64,000 nucleotides of DNA. Origin: Geomonas oryzae (lineage in GTDB: Bacteria > Desulfobacterota > Desulfuromonadia > Geobacterales > Geobacteraceae). Of the stretch, positions 27,001 through 34,725 are shown in pieces. The notes under the pieces were generated by a model. It was not told the DNA's origin. It saw only the letters and a list, made by a program, of their open reading frames with translations, and made no database searches. Each line of letters starts with the position of its first letter. Positions within the stretch are counted from its first letter, which is position 1. Location: NCBI RefSeq assembly GCF_004117875.1, contig NZ_RAHW01000005.1:399124-463123 (forward strand). The letters are read 5' to 3'. The position numbers and the translations under genes are program-made.

Positions 27001-29387
27001 AGTCCCCGCTCGAGCCCCCCCGCCTCGCCGTGCACCGTCTCGAGCACCTCGGCTATGTAGCCGCGGGTCTGGAAGGGGTACTCGGAGCCGGGGAGGCGCT
27101 CGGCGGAGCGCGCGATGAGGCGGTCCCCCTCCTTCAGCGAATCCTTGCCGGGAAGATAGGTGAGGCAGAGCCCGGCGGCGTAGAGGAGCACCGGATCGTC
27201 CGGGTACTTCTTCAGCATCTCGCGGTAGAGCGCCAGGAGCTCCGGGGCCTGTCCCTGGGCGGCGACCGACTTCACGTAACCTCTATGCGCCTCGAGGCTG
27301 CGCCCCTCGTAGCGGATGAGATCGAGGAAGGCGGCGCGGGCCGCGGCGATCTCGCCCAGGCGGTACAGGCTCTCCCCGGCGGCGAGGCTTTTCCTGATGT
27401 AGGCGGCACGGGCCAACTGGTAGAGCGGCGCGTCCTCTGGGTGCAGCGCCATCTCCTTCTCGTAGAGGGCGGTCGCCTCGCCGAAGCGCTCCTCGCGGTA
27501 CAGGATCTCGGCGAGCGCGAAACGGGCCGCCGCCGTCGGCGTCGCAAGCGGCGGGAACTGCTCCAGCACGGTGCGGTAGGCGTCCTTCGCGCGCACCCAG
27601 TCGCCGCCGCGGTAGGCTAAGTCGCCGCTGCGGTTCCAGGCACCCATGGCGAGGCGCGGCAGGGTGGTGCGGTACTGCTCGGCAAGCGCGGCCAGACGCT
27701 CGCGCGGCTCGCTCGATCCCGCGGTCAACTGGTCCAGGATGCCGGCGATGGCCGCCTCGGCCCAGCGCTCCTGCCGGTCGTAACGCTTCGCCACCTCGAC
27801 CAGCGCGCTAACCGCCCCCTCGCCCCCTTCGATCCCAGAGAGGAGACGGGCGCGGCGGTAGGCGGCTTCTCCCCTTAACGCCTCGTCCACGGCGGGGTCG
27901 GCGACGGCCTTTTCCAGGAGTGCTATGGCGGCCAACTGGTCCTGCGCGCCGGAGCCGTAGTCGGCCTGCAGGCGGGCGGAGTCGATGAGCGCCCGCGCCT
28001 GGGCGTCGCGCCCCTTGTTCACGGCCGCGGCGGTCATCTCCCGCTGCGCCTCGGCGATCACCTCGCGGCGCCGTCCGGCCACGACGACCTCATCGCAGCG
28101 CAGGGCGGCCCGCAGCCGCACCCCTGCCACCTGCGCGAGCGCGGCCTCGGCCGGGAACGCGGCGTAGCGCCGCGCCGCCTCCTGGTAGCGCTCCAGGGCG
28201 CCCGGATGATCCTTCGCCTCTTCCATAAGTCCGGCAAGCGCGAGCGAGGCGAGCGCCCCCTCGCGGGAAGCCTTGTCCTCCCGCGCCAGGACGCGCAGGA
28301 GGGCGAGCCTTGCCGTTGCCGGATCGGCGGGCTGGCGCTCGAGGATCAGGCGCGCGAGTTCCCATTGACCTGCAAGGTCGGGCCGGTCCGGGATCTCGCC
28401 GGAAAGGGGAAGCGACACCACCTGCCCCCCGGCCGCCCCCCCGGCCACGAAAAGCACCCCGTCCTGTGCGGGAAGCGGCGCAACGGTGGAGAGAAGCCCC
28501 GAGGTGAGGGGGAACGCGGCGGGGAGACTCCCCTCGCCGGCGCGCTTCAGTTGCAGCCGGAAGACGGCGCCCCCTTCCGGCCCGGTGGCGGAGTCCCCGG
28601 CGGGAGGGGCGAAGCGGGTGAAGAGGATGGTGTCGTCGTCCTGCCAGGCCGGGTAGAGGTCGCGCTCCCCCCCGGCGGTGAGCGGCGTGAGACGCCCGGC
28701 TTGCAGATCCCAGAGCCAGAGGTCGCCGCCGGGGTCGTTTTCGCGCGAGACGAAGGCAAGGCGGCCGCCGTCCGGCGAGGGGACCGCGAAGGCGGCGTCG
28801 ATGCCGATGGGGAGGGGCTCGCCCCTGCCGGAGGCAAGGTCGAGGCGGACGATCTCGCGGCGCCCGGAGCCTGGGAGTTCGCGCTGGTAGAAGAGGACGT
28901 TCCCGTCCCTGGCGAAGGAGGGGGCGTCTTCGCCGGCGTCGTTGCCGGTCAGGCGCACCGGTTCCGCGTCCGGGCGCGTCAGGTCCAGAAGCCAGATGTC
29001 CCCCTTCAGGTCGTCGCGCTCGTCGGTGAAGGCGAGTTTGGTCGCACCGGCATCGAAGGCGGGGGCGGCGAGGCGCACCGGGCTCTTGCGCAAAAGGCGC
29101 GGCAGCTTTTCCGTGGCGCCGGTCGGGTGGAGCCAAAGCTCGTACCCCGCGTCCCCCTTTTCCACCGTCGCCATCGACTTGCCGTCCGGGGAGCGCACCG
29201 CGTAGAGCACCGACTGCGGCGTGTAGAGTGCGGCGGCAGGCGCCGTCTCCGGGCGCGAACGCGGAGCCGGGCGCGGTGCTGCGGGGGCCAGGAGCTCCTC
29301 ACCGAGCGGCACCGCTTCCGCGACGCCGGCGGCAAGGAGCGAGGCCATGGCCAGGAAGAGGGCCGTTTTTCTTGCCGACGCCTTCAT
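21060..29387 (-). CDS. Giant exported TPR protein with beta-propeller repeats and C-terminal CHAT protease domain
   Basis: A 2775-residue protein with a signal peptide (MKASARKTALFLAMASLLAAG). Domains: TolB/PD40-type beta-propeller repeats (about 60-300; e.g. SPDGGRLAFVSRENDPGGDLW); a long TPR array (about 330-1580); a CHAT-like segment without catalytic residues (about 1585-1830); a second TPR array (about 1840-2390); and a CHAT caspase-like peptidase (about 2450-2775) with His in IIHLASHGEFDP (about 2642) and Cys in VVLSACQTGLGD (about 2686). Residues about 1305-1350 are a repeat-derived insert. The start overlaps the upstream stop (ATGA). Most CHAT proteases are cytoplasmic, so the export signal is notable. 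Substrate unknown. Confidence 0.88.
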   Translation of the reverse strand: MKASARKTALFLAMASLLAAGVAEAVPLGEELLAPAAPRPAPRSRPETAPAAALYTPQSVLYAVRSPDGKSMATVEKGDAGYELWLHPTGATEKLPRLLRKSPVRLAAPAFDAGATKLAFTDERDDLKGDIWLLDLTRPDAEPVRLTGNDAGEDAPSFARDGNVLFYQRELPGSGRREIVRLDLASGRGEPLPIGIDAAFAVPSPDGGRLAFVSRENDPGGDLWLWDLQAGRLTPLTAGGERDLYPAWQDDDTILFTRFAPPAGDSATGPEGGAVFRLQLKRAGEGSLPAAFPLTSGLLSTVAPLPAQDGVLFVAGGAAGGQVVSLPLSGEIPDRPDLAGQWELARLILERQPADPATARLALLRVLAREDKASREGALASLALAGLMEEAKDHPGALERYQEAARRYAAFPAEAALAQVAGVRLRAALRCDEVVVAGRRREVIAEAQREMTAAAVNKGRDAQARALIDSARLQADYGSGAQDQLAAIALLEKAVADPAVDEALRGEAAYRRARLLSGIEGGEGAVSALVEVAKRYDRQERWAEAAIAGILDQLTAGSSEPRERLAALAEQYRTTLPRLAMGAWNRSGDLAYRGGDWVRAKDAYRTVLEQFPPLATPTAAARFALAEILYREERFGEATALYEKEMALHPEDAPLYQLARAAYIRKSLAAGESLYRLGEIAAARAAFLDLIRYEGRSLEAHRGYVKSVAAQGQAPELLALYREMLKKYPDDPVLLYAAGLCLTYLPGKDSLKEGDRLIARSAERLPGSEYPFQTRGYIAEVLETVHGEAGGLERGLNLYRRAKLLNRPEVNPENAANLSLNIGNVAFLLGRNATAWSFYRQRLASKVPFDNPETELLFHERYAAAAFQVGEKDAAIEGYGRALSLAQSRLDPARALEQFGRLTRRTNERLFAGEKLSPELERLLARQREINAELEVIGAERVEPPPSPAWGRFEAALKKLLSREKELVAAAGAGTPQGEKYVLELTAMAAAVERELDAVPRLVDTQAKLSDRLGLALFDAERFKESAERFDVAYRLNRDLGRTGNLAANRRSASIALYRQSESASGGDRRRLLELARDGFKEVLTLLERYPSAKKGAPKRGGGLIKIGADVALNKGDATEAAFGFSTEQERRLAQSYLARIASELGDNRTAAQLFKGLLDRYPAQTDKLAEGDLFGVGLLSHRAAQLDYARGDRAKAAEGFRKGTEIALRSGNAVGAMLNLVNWGMLIPADAAPETVAGFLAEQARVSALADSYRGALPADALARYGNDAGAILARLASGRPDDGSRQALVYRAIGMWDRVLRTLLPPAPLPPPCPSPSGGGDLMPPTAQKCVETADASSPPPARGGGLLLAARLNRAAALASLGLPDAAATGYRDALAEARAAGNGAMAWRALAGLGDFDEALKLLDRLPPTQYDLHLGELTERFAPRIEALTAKDPEQGFALVERLSELERVQILGKSLLGMDDPAVLALLQKAAPHLLELDRVRAELSGPAPADPAYLKLRGEQEQAVLDSLLGKDLGLLPPYYAAAGPGVLRLAASSAALPGGEKEEGFRSRLASFRKGCASGKAPRLCRALTPQPAEAIDLLERLPGRSVLRLVALPGDRFLLFTLGGKEGVRAETMTRAAVASRLNDPALVAIYEEPGAFADARVLTWGVSASQLLQSVEGRRPLRTQVLDPAGVWPSLPPFAKLSPDALPERLPDAHTLTLPGAAGLLPTVPARPGGGGGLEPLFEDATGARRDLLALARGESVSLVVAPRGGRGEAYYLGQLASLAGVPSLLLSDGSGTDLSPFAKSYADASLAQARRELPPGWLLIGDWGGNAAESAQLAKKQFGDVVKRAVTAHNEGRYAQALALFDNALVVADATPELAKQRAPLHRHARESAFGAGLTERAVIHADLLVKRLAKEKPYSAEHADALFRLGLLQGRLERFSEAAASLKEGVSIFADLGLAKEQAAALSDFGAVMENAVDYPAARSLFEQSAGLNAQLKDELNLADQYRNLGRILDLRLNEFAAAERYYAKAQEIYAKNGNRALEAETILERGRCRRLLGNFTEADLLYREALDRIGDAALKTRMRIVLEQGNNAWFQGRYQEAFDLREKVERAAQRENWPLEEVMAKNTGGLIWWTLGDSKRALVELKQALELSGKLEARRDERATTLNNMGLVRRESGDYQGALESLGEALAIDRALGSRWAIAYDLRNLGQTRLRMGDPAGALKLLDEAATLADGTGDRVNQAKIHLSLGDARAKSGMKGEAGSSYKKALELADFMLLREVRWRALLGLARLKEGAGDREGAVSSYRDALATIEELRAEIKLDQLKDGFLADKMDVYQGLVGLLVEMGRDDEAFAVAERSRARNLIDILGRQRLSLAGGADRDLYERQNRLREQIGEQEQLAQQAGNPAERSMYQAALERLRGSYQDLLIDIERRRPELLSLVKVAPVTVPEVRSLLEPGVTLLSYYQLPDRLLCWRLEREGSRLFVLPVPAAELSGKIATYRRMLQNLEPLEDNSRELYRLLLSAPLSGVAQGNTVGIVPHGSLHYLSFATLYDGRDYLVDRHNLFHLPAASVYRHTLARRQAAKNLRILAIGNPDLGNASLDLPFAEKEAGTLRWNYADVTTLTRERATESWVRENISRFGIIHLASHGEFDPVNPLFSSIRLAKDAGNDGRLQAEEVFGLDIKADLVVLSACQTGLGDVKSGDDVIGMNRAFIFAGTHALVSSLWRVSDVSSAILMKQFYRDYAGTDKAQALGLAMQHVRKRYPHPGYWGAFVLTGDYK
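25342..25470. repeat. Palindromic repeat lying in frame inside the CHAT gene
   Basis: Two GC palindromes (CCCCTCCCCTTGCGGGAGGGG and CCCCTCCCCCGGAGGGGGAGG) flank a less biased core. They resemble the intergenic repeats at 5995-6075 and 34466-34557. The insert is a multiple of three and adds a Pro/Ser/Gly-rich peptide of about 43 residues (containing PPPCPSPSGGGD and SSPPPARGGG) between TPR units. Confidence 0.65.
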
Positions 29388-30163
29388 CGGACGCCCCACG
29401 CCCCGTCGTCCTGCTGCACCCTGGTCCCCGGTGCGCTGTTCTGACGGTTGATCCGGGCGAAGACCTTGCGGATCGCCGGGAGGTCCCCGGCGGTGAAGTT
29501 TTCGTTGGTGCGCACCACCCGGGTCATCAGCAGTTCGCGGGAGCGGTTCACCTCGCCGATCACCTGGCGGAACTCACCCTCGCTGTAGCGCGCCGCGAAG
29601 GCCTCCAGGTCGGCGGGGGTCTTTTCCGGAACCTCGCGTGCGAAAGGGGTCAGCGTCCCATCCAGGTTCTCCCCGACCCAACCGAGCCGTTTCAGGGTGT
29701 CCACGTCGTCGGCGTGGAAGGCGATGGTTTCCAGGGCCTGTGCCGCCTCCTGCTGTTCCGGTGAGTGTTTAGGGGGCGTTTCCACCTTCCCGGTCGGCGA
29801 CACCCCGCGTACCGAGGCGACGAGGAGCACGTCCTCGGAGAGGGCGTTATAGGTGCCGAGCACCTGGTTCTCCAGCGAAGTCCGTTCGCTCACCACGTTC
29901 ACGTCGACCTTCGCCAGGGTGCAGCCGGAGACGAGAAGAAGGGCGAGGGCAATGGACAATTGACGATGGACAATTGACAACGAAAGGCGCGGCGAACGCA
30001 GGCTGCCGCCCCCCTCACTCCGTGGCAACGCCCTCACCCGCCCTTCGGGCCCCCTCTCCCGGAGGGCGAGGGGGACAAACGGAAGTCTGTTGCTAAAAGG
30101 ACCCGCCGATGGTTTTAACGTAGAACGTAGAACGCAGAACGTAGAACGTGTTTCATTCCACAT
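29384..30163 (-). CDS. Lipoprotein-like protein with a repeat-derived N-terminal extension
   Basis: A 259-residue reading frame. The best start by translation signals is the ATG at 30163: AAAAGGAG lies upstream and it overlaps the AsmA-like stop. But residues 1-61 are encoded by three kinds of dispersed repeat. A lipoprotein signal (SIALALLLVSGC) appears only at residues 70-81. A TTG at 29980 would give a 198-residue lipoprotein with a normal signal but no visible ribosome site. The mature part is helical, with no domain I recognise. It overlaps the CHAT gene by ATGA, so it is probably part of the same envelope assembly. Confidence 0.6.
   Translation of the reverse strand: MWNETRSTFCVLRSTLKPSAGPFSNRLPFVPLALRERGPEGRVRALPRSEGGGSLRSPRLSLSIVHRQLSIALALLLVSGCTLAKVDVNVVSERTSLENQVLGTYNALSEDVLLVASVRGVSPTGKVETPPKHSPEQQEAAQALETIAFHADDVDTLKRLGWVGENLDGTLTPFAREVPEKTPADLEAFAARYSEGEFRQVIGEVNRSRELLMTRVVRTNENFTAGDLPAIRKVFARINRQNSAPGTRVQQDDGAWGVR
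29951..29980. repeat. Short tandem repeat inside the lipoprotein gene
   Basis: Two copies of an ATGGACAATTGAC-like unit in tandem. It supplies the codons around the possible TTG start of the lipoprotein. Confidence 0.55.
30008..30074. repeat. Palindromic repeat, copy B (inside a reading frame)
   Basis: On the minus strand it carries the same series as the other copies: CCGGGAGAGGG, CCCGAAGGGCGGGTGAGGGC, then GTTGCCACGGAGTGAGGGG. Here it is translated as part of the lipoprotein N-terminus. Confidence 0.75.
30118..30150. repeat. Short tandem repeat of about 9-10 bases
   Basis: Four imperfect copies of a GTAGAACGCA-like unit (AACGTAGAACGTAGAACGC and onward). It follows directly on the first codons of the lipoprotein frame. 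Confidence 0.65.
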
Positions 30164-33100
30164 GTTTTCTCCTTTTGAGGGACAGCTTCCCCTTTTCGTC
30201 GACGACAAGGGTGTCGGAGCGGACCAGGTCCAGGAGCAGTTGGGAACTCCTTATCGCCTGCATCAGGCTCTTCAGCTCGTTGTCTATCGGAAGCTCGGAA
30301 AGACGCAGACGGTCGATCCTCGGAATGGCGACATCCATACCCTTAACCGCAAGCTCCCCTTCGCAGTCAAGCGCGCCGTCCACGGCGCTCACGCGCAGCC
30401 CCTTCAGATCGGCCATCTTGAGCGCCTTTCTTTGCGCCACGATCTTCTCGTTTCTCTGGTACGGATCGACCGCGAAAAGGGCACGGTCCAGCACCCGCGA
30501 GCTGAAGCGGCGCAGGTTCAGGTTCATGCGCATCCCTTCCAGAAGCGCGCGCTTCTCGGTGGCAAGCGGCGCGGAAAGGCTCAGCTCGCCGGTAAGCTCT
30601 CCCTCGCCTCCGGGACGAAGCGACCCGGCGGCCGGAAAGAGAAGCACCGGATCGAGGCGCGAGAAATTGCAGTAGGTGGAGAGCACCGGGGTTGCCCCGG
30701 TGAGGTCGATCATGCCCCGGGCGCGCACCGTCCCCCCGGCGAACTCGGCCTGGAAGAAGGAGAGACCGAGCGATTCGGGCTCCAGGAGGAGGTCGGCGTC
30801 CAGGGCGCTCGCGGCAAGCGGCAGGGCGCCGGACCTGAAGGAGGCGCTGCGGACGCCGATCTTACGCGGACCGCCGCTTTCACCGCGCAGGTCCTGGTAG
30901 ATCCGGTTCGCGAGATCGGAGTTCGCCACGGTGAACGGGGCAACCGGAGCGGGACGCACGAGCGCAGTCGAGAGCGGCTCCCACGTCTCCCCCTTTCCTT
31001 GCGCCAGCGCGTAGGTCCGGTCGAGCACGAGGTCGGCACGCATGCCGTCCGCCCCCACCCCCTTGCCGTCGGCAACGCCCAGGTCGCGGCACTTGCCGTA
31101 GCCGCGCACCTTGAGCTCCTTCGCCGCCGTCAGATCGACGCGCGCGCCGGCGGCGACGCTGCCGGCAAGGCGCCACCCCGCGATGACCTGCTTCGCCTCG
31201 GGGGGGAAGTTCCCCTCCAGGTGGGCGAACATGGTGGCGTCGAGGCGCTTCAAGAGGGTCGCCGTGTCGAGCTTCAGCTCGCGCTCATCCATGAGCGTGT
31301 CGAGGCGCCCGACGGTGAGCTCGGCTATCTGGGAAAGGCCCAGCGACGCCACGGTCAGCTCCTCGGTGAGGCGGAGCTCCTTCCAACCGGAAAGCTCCCC
31401 CTGCAGCTTGAGCGCACCGGATTGCAAAGGGAGCGTCGCCGCCTTGCCGGTGAGCCCCTCGAGTGCTGCGAAGCGCGCCCCGCCATCGATGGTTAGGGGA
31501 AGGTCGGCGCGCGGCACGGAAAAGCGCAGTTGCGGCGCCGTATTCACCCCCTTGATCCGGTAGCCTCCCTGGGCGGCAGGAAGCTTCAGGTCCATATCGC
31601 TCAGCTTGACGGTCAGTTCGCCGCGCTCCAGCAGGAGGACGCCACCCTTTGCCTTGCGGAGCGGGTTCGTCTCCGCGGGAGCCTGCGCGAGCGGCAGCGG
31701 CAGGGCCAGGTCCCACGAGGCGGAGGCGAGCCCGGCCGCGTCGAAGCCGGCGGGAAGGAAGGGGGCGGCAACCGGCATGAGGCGGCGCAGGTCGATGCGC
31801 GCCTCCCCCCTGGTCGCCGCGAGCTGCCTTCCCTCTCCGGTGAGCGCCCCTTTTGCGGTGAGGGTGAGCGCGTCGGACGCGGTCAGGGTGAAATTCGCCT
31901 GCGCCACGGTCGGGCTCCCCTTCCCCTTGGCCGGCAGATGCACCCCTTCCGCGGCAAGCCGCGCGGCAAAGGGGCGAAGCGTCACAACCCGCTCCCCCTG
32001 GTGCGCCTGCAGCGACGCGGCCTCGAGGTTTAAAATCGGAAGCGCCGCGTCCACGGTGCCGCCGGAAAGAACGCGTCCCTTAAGCGAAACCTCCTCGCGC
32101 AGCTTCTCGAACGCCAGATCCTCCCCAACGGCCAGGCGTTCGATGCCCAGGCTCTGGGTGGCGTCCGCGACTGCCCGCTTTCCCTTCAAGTCGATGCCGG
32201 AGAGGTTCAGGGCCACCCGCCCCCGCACACCCTGCGCACGCAGAGGCTTCTTCCCCGCCGCCTCGAGCGTTGCGGCCGACAGGGACAGTTCGGCGGTGGC
32301 CCGCACCGGCGTCATCTTTTTAAGCGGCAGAACGGCCCGGTCGAGGGAAAGTGCGATGTTCTCCCCCTGCACCGCGCCGGCGGGGCGCTTTAGGGAAAGC
32401 CGCGGCAGGGCCAGGGCCAGTCCGGATACCGCCACCTCGCCGTCGTTCTCCGGTCCCCTAAGGCGCGCGGTGAGCCTCGCAAGGGTCGCACTCCCGGTCA
32501 CCTCCTTGAGCGGCAATCCCTTCGAGAGGAAGGGAGCGGCAAGCGCGGCGGCGCGGGAAAGCTCCAGGCGCACTCCGGAAAGCTCTGCGGAGACGGCGCG
32601 GGACTTTTCGGTGGGACGGTCGACTACGGCGTTCCAGGACGCGGTGATGAGTCCCGGGCTCGCAAGGCTCCCCTCGCTGAAGGTCACCTGCTGCCTCTTG
32701 TGATCACTCGTAAGCTTCTGGCGCAAGCGAAGGTCGAGGGGCGCCACCTTCCCCCTCTTCCCGGGGAGTTTGCTTACGGACAGGCGCTCGCCGTCGAGCG
32801 CGAGCGCCAGGCGGAGGTCCCCCGCCTGATCGGTCTCCCCATCTAGGGCCACCTGGAGAGCGCCTCCAAGCTCCGGCAGAGGCTTCTTCACCAGAGGCGT
32901 CGCCAGTTTCATCACCTCGGCAAGGGAGAGGTGCAGCCTGGCCTTCAGCCCCTCGGGTCGCGTTACACCGCCTTTCATGTCGAAATCGGCGCCGGGAAGA
33001 CCGGCCTCAACCCCGAAGAGCGCCGCGGACGGCTTGATGCGATGCGCCGCGGTCACGAGATCGGCGACCCGCGCCTTGAGGCGAACCGGCTGGGCTTTGC

Positions 33101-33755
33101 CGCCGTCGACGGAGACCGCTCCGGTGAGCGACGCCGTGACCGGCAGCGTGGAAAGCGACGGGACCGCGAGCCCGAAGGCGAAGTTATTCATGAGGAGCTG
33201 GCGCTTGGACTCCGGATCGGCGTAACGCAGCGTCATCGGGGCCGCGTCGACCATCGCCCGCACCTCGACCGGGAGCGGCCACTCCATGGTGTGGAACTTC
33301 TGCACCCCTTCCGCGATCCGCGTGAGCGGGTCCGCCGGCTTCTCCTGAGGCTTGGGCGGCCCCGGGGCGAGGTCGGCATCGAGCCTGGCAAGCTTCACAT
33401 CCAGGCTCACGCGCCAGCGCCCGGAACTCTTCTCGCGGGAAAGGCCGGGAACGATCTTCAGCTCTTTGAGTGAGGCATGCAGCAGCGGGGGCGGCCCTTC
33501 CCCCAGGGTGAGGCCGGAGACGGCGATACCGCGGGACCAGGACGCGGTGAGGTCATCCCAGGAAACGGGGCGCTTGAGGCCCTTGGAGATGCCGAGTCTC
33601 AGCAGGGATTGCACCGGCGACGTGGAGATGAGGGTCGGCAGGGACACCACGAGCAGCACCATGAGGAGGAGTCCGGAGAGCGCCAGTGCACTCCCTACGA
33701 GGAGTACGCGTCTGAGGCGGATGGTGCGGATGTAGGCGAGGAGACGAGGGCGCAT
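30153..33755 (-). CDS. AsmA/YhdP-like large envelope protein
   Basis: A 1200-residue protein with one N-terminal membrane anchor (about residues 17-40) and a very long periplasmic part made of beta-rich repeats (alternating hydrophobic strands such as LRLALALDGERLSVSKL). The shape and composition fit the AsmA/TamB/YhdP bridge-like proteins that carry lipids between membranes. The C-terminus (about 1000-1190) with EFAGGTVRARGMIDLTG is AsmA-C-like. It heads the minus-strand run of lipoprotein, CHAT, SH3 and M48 genes; its stop overlaps the next start by 11 bases. No ribosome site is obvious at the ATG, so the start could shift. Confidence 0.75.
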   Translation of the reverse strand: MRPRLLAYIRTIRLRRVLLVGSALALSGLLLMVLLVVSLPTLISTSPVQSLLRLGISKGLKRPVSWDDLTASWSRGIAVSGLTLGEGPPPLLHASLKELKIVPGLSREKSSGRWRVSLDVKLARLDADLAPGPPKPQEKPADPLTRIAEGVQKFHTMEWPLPVEVRAMVDAAPMTLRYADPESKRQLLMNNFAFGLAVPSLSTLPVTASLTGAVSVDGGKAQPVRLKARVADLVTAAHRIKPSAALFGVEAGLPGADFDMKGGVTRPEGLKARLHLSLAEVMKLATPLVKKPLPELGGALQVALDGETDQAGDLRLALALDGERLSVSKLPGKRGKVAPLDLRLRQKLTSDHKRQQVTFSEGSLASPGLITASWNAVVDRPTEKSRAVSAELSGVRLELSRAAALAAPFLSKGLPLKEVTGSATLARLTARLRGPENDGEVAVSGLALALPRLSLKRPAGAVQGENIALSLDRAVLPLKKMTPVRATAELSLSAATLEAAGKKPLRAQGVRGRVALNLSGIDLKGKRAVADATQSLGIERLAVGEDLAFEKLREEVSLKGRVLSGGTVDAALPILNLEAASLQAHQGERVVTLRPFAARLAAEGVHLPAKGKGSPTVAQANFTLTASDALTLTAKGALTGEGRQLAATRGEARIDLRRLMPVAAPFLPAGFDAAGLASASWDLALPLPLAQAPAETNPLRKAKGGVLLLERGELTVKLSDMDLKLPAAQGGYRIKGVNTAPQLRFSVPRADLPLTIDGGARFAALEGLTGKAATLPLQSGALKLQGELSGWKELRLTEELTVASLGLSQIAELTVGRLDTLMDERELKLDTATLLKRLDATMFAHLEGNFPPEAKQVIAGWRLAGSVAAGARVDLTAAKELKVRGYGKCRDLGVADGKGVGADGMRADLVLDRTYALAQGKGETWEPLSTALVRPAPVAPFTVANSDLANRIYQDLRGESGGPRKIGVRSASFRSGALPLAASALDADLLLEPESLGLSFFQAEFAGGTVRARGMIDLTGATPVLSTYCNFSRLDPVLLFPAAGSLRPGGEGELTGELSLSAPLATEKRALLEGMRMNLNLRRFSSRVLDRALFAVDPYQRNEKIVAQRKALKMADLKGLRVSAVDGALDCEGELAVKGMDVAIPRIDRLRLSELPIDNELKSLMQAIRSSQLLLDLVRSDTLVVDEKGKLSLKRRKHVE

Positions 33756-33837
33756 CGGTCAGGGTCCCGGGAGGTCCAGCGGAAGTTGCGAGGCAATTTC
33801 TCTTATCATCTCCCACTTTTAAAGTCAAACGGCGCGC

Positions 33838-34251
33838 TCACCGCAGGAGCCTGTGGCAGATGCCGCAGAGCTGGTCGCCGACCCGAATCAGGTGGGGCGC
33901 GGGTTGCGTCAGATCATGGCAGGAGAGACAGGTGATCTTGCCGTCCTCGAGGATGCACCCCGCGGCGAGGATCTCGGCTGCCGGCGCGTAGTCCAGCTCT
34001 TTGCCCGGCGGGGGGTAACGGTGCATCAGGGAATGGTCGTTTGTGTAGAGGCAGTGGTCGTCGAGACAGATGGCTACCGGATGCGTCGCCCCTTCAGAGT
34101 GGCAGGCGATGCACTCCTGCATGGTGAGGATGCCGCTGGCACTGGTCTGGTGGTCGAGGTTCGCCTCCCCCACGCGCAAGAAGAGGAAGACACCCAAAGC
34201 AACAGCAAGCGTCGCTGCCAGCCACACATGAATCTTTCCTGATTCAAGCAT
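33838..34251 (-). CDS. Small trihaem c-type cytochrome, membrane-anchored or exported
   Basis: A 137-residue protein with an N-terminal hydrophobic segment (about 8-26) and three CxxCH haem-binding motifs: CIACH, CLSCH and CGICH. Extra His residues (HCLYTNDHSLMH) could be distal ligands. It begins 83 bases upstream of the AsmA-like gene on the same strand. A GGAGG site precedes the ATG. It is likely a periplasmic electron carrier; no known named cytochrome matches closely in my view. Confidence 0.85.
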   Translation of the reverse strand: MLESGKIHVWLAATLAVALGVFLFLRVGEANLDHQTSASGILTMQECIACHSEGATHPVAICLDDHCLYTNDHSLMHRYPPPGKELDYAPAAEILAAGCILEDGKITCLSCHDLTQPAPHLIRVGDQLCGICHRLLR

Positions 34252-34725
34252 GAGGCCTCCAGGTCATGGAAGTCTTCAACTCAATCAGCGGCTCCGATTC
34301 ACTGTCTGCCGCTTTGCTAATTTGGGGCGATAAAAGTCTAGCACGGCAACTATGACAGACAACGGGGGGGCGATTATATTCGCTTCATTGGTTAGAGACA
34401 CAGCACAGACCAGCACCGGAACATTGAGAATATGATGCAATCGACGGAGTGCCGGAATGAACGCGCCCCTCCCCACGGAGGGGGTGGTTGGGAGGCGGGA
34501 AGTAGGATCGAGCCGCTGCACGCCCCCTCCCTAACCCTCCCTCTCCGGAGGAGGGGATGCCCCGACGGGACGTATACGCGCCTGCAACATCGCGGGCGGT
34601 ATACGTTTTAGACAGCCCCCCACCTTTTACGCTACCATCGAACCGTCTTCGGCAGCCCCAGCTGCGGCCGCGGTGGGACACCCTCCCCCGCGCCGGGTAC
34701 ACCACGCGCCGAAAACGGGAGATCG
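34252..34725. other. Non-coding divergent region with repeat
   Basis: 474 bases between the divergent cytochrome and cNMP/polyferredoxin genes. It contains the repeat at 34466-34557 and, on the minus strand, a possible weak promoter (TTGTCT, 16-base spacer, TAGACT) before the cytochrome. No coding sequence with family features was seen. Confidence 0.5.
34466..34557. repeat. Palindromic repeat of the CCTCCCC/GGAGGGG type
   Basis: Two palindromes (CCCCTCCCCACGGAGGGGG and CCTCCCTCTCCGGAGGAGGGG) flank a core with GCCGCTGCACGCC, the same tail as the copy at 5995-6075. Confidence 0.65.
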
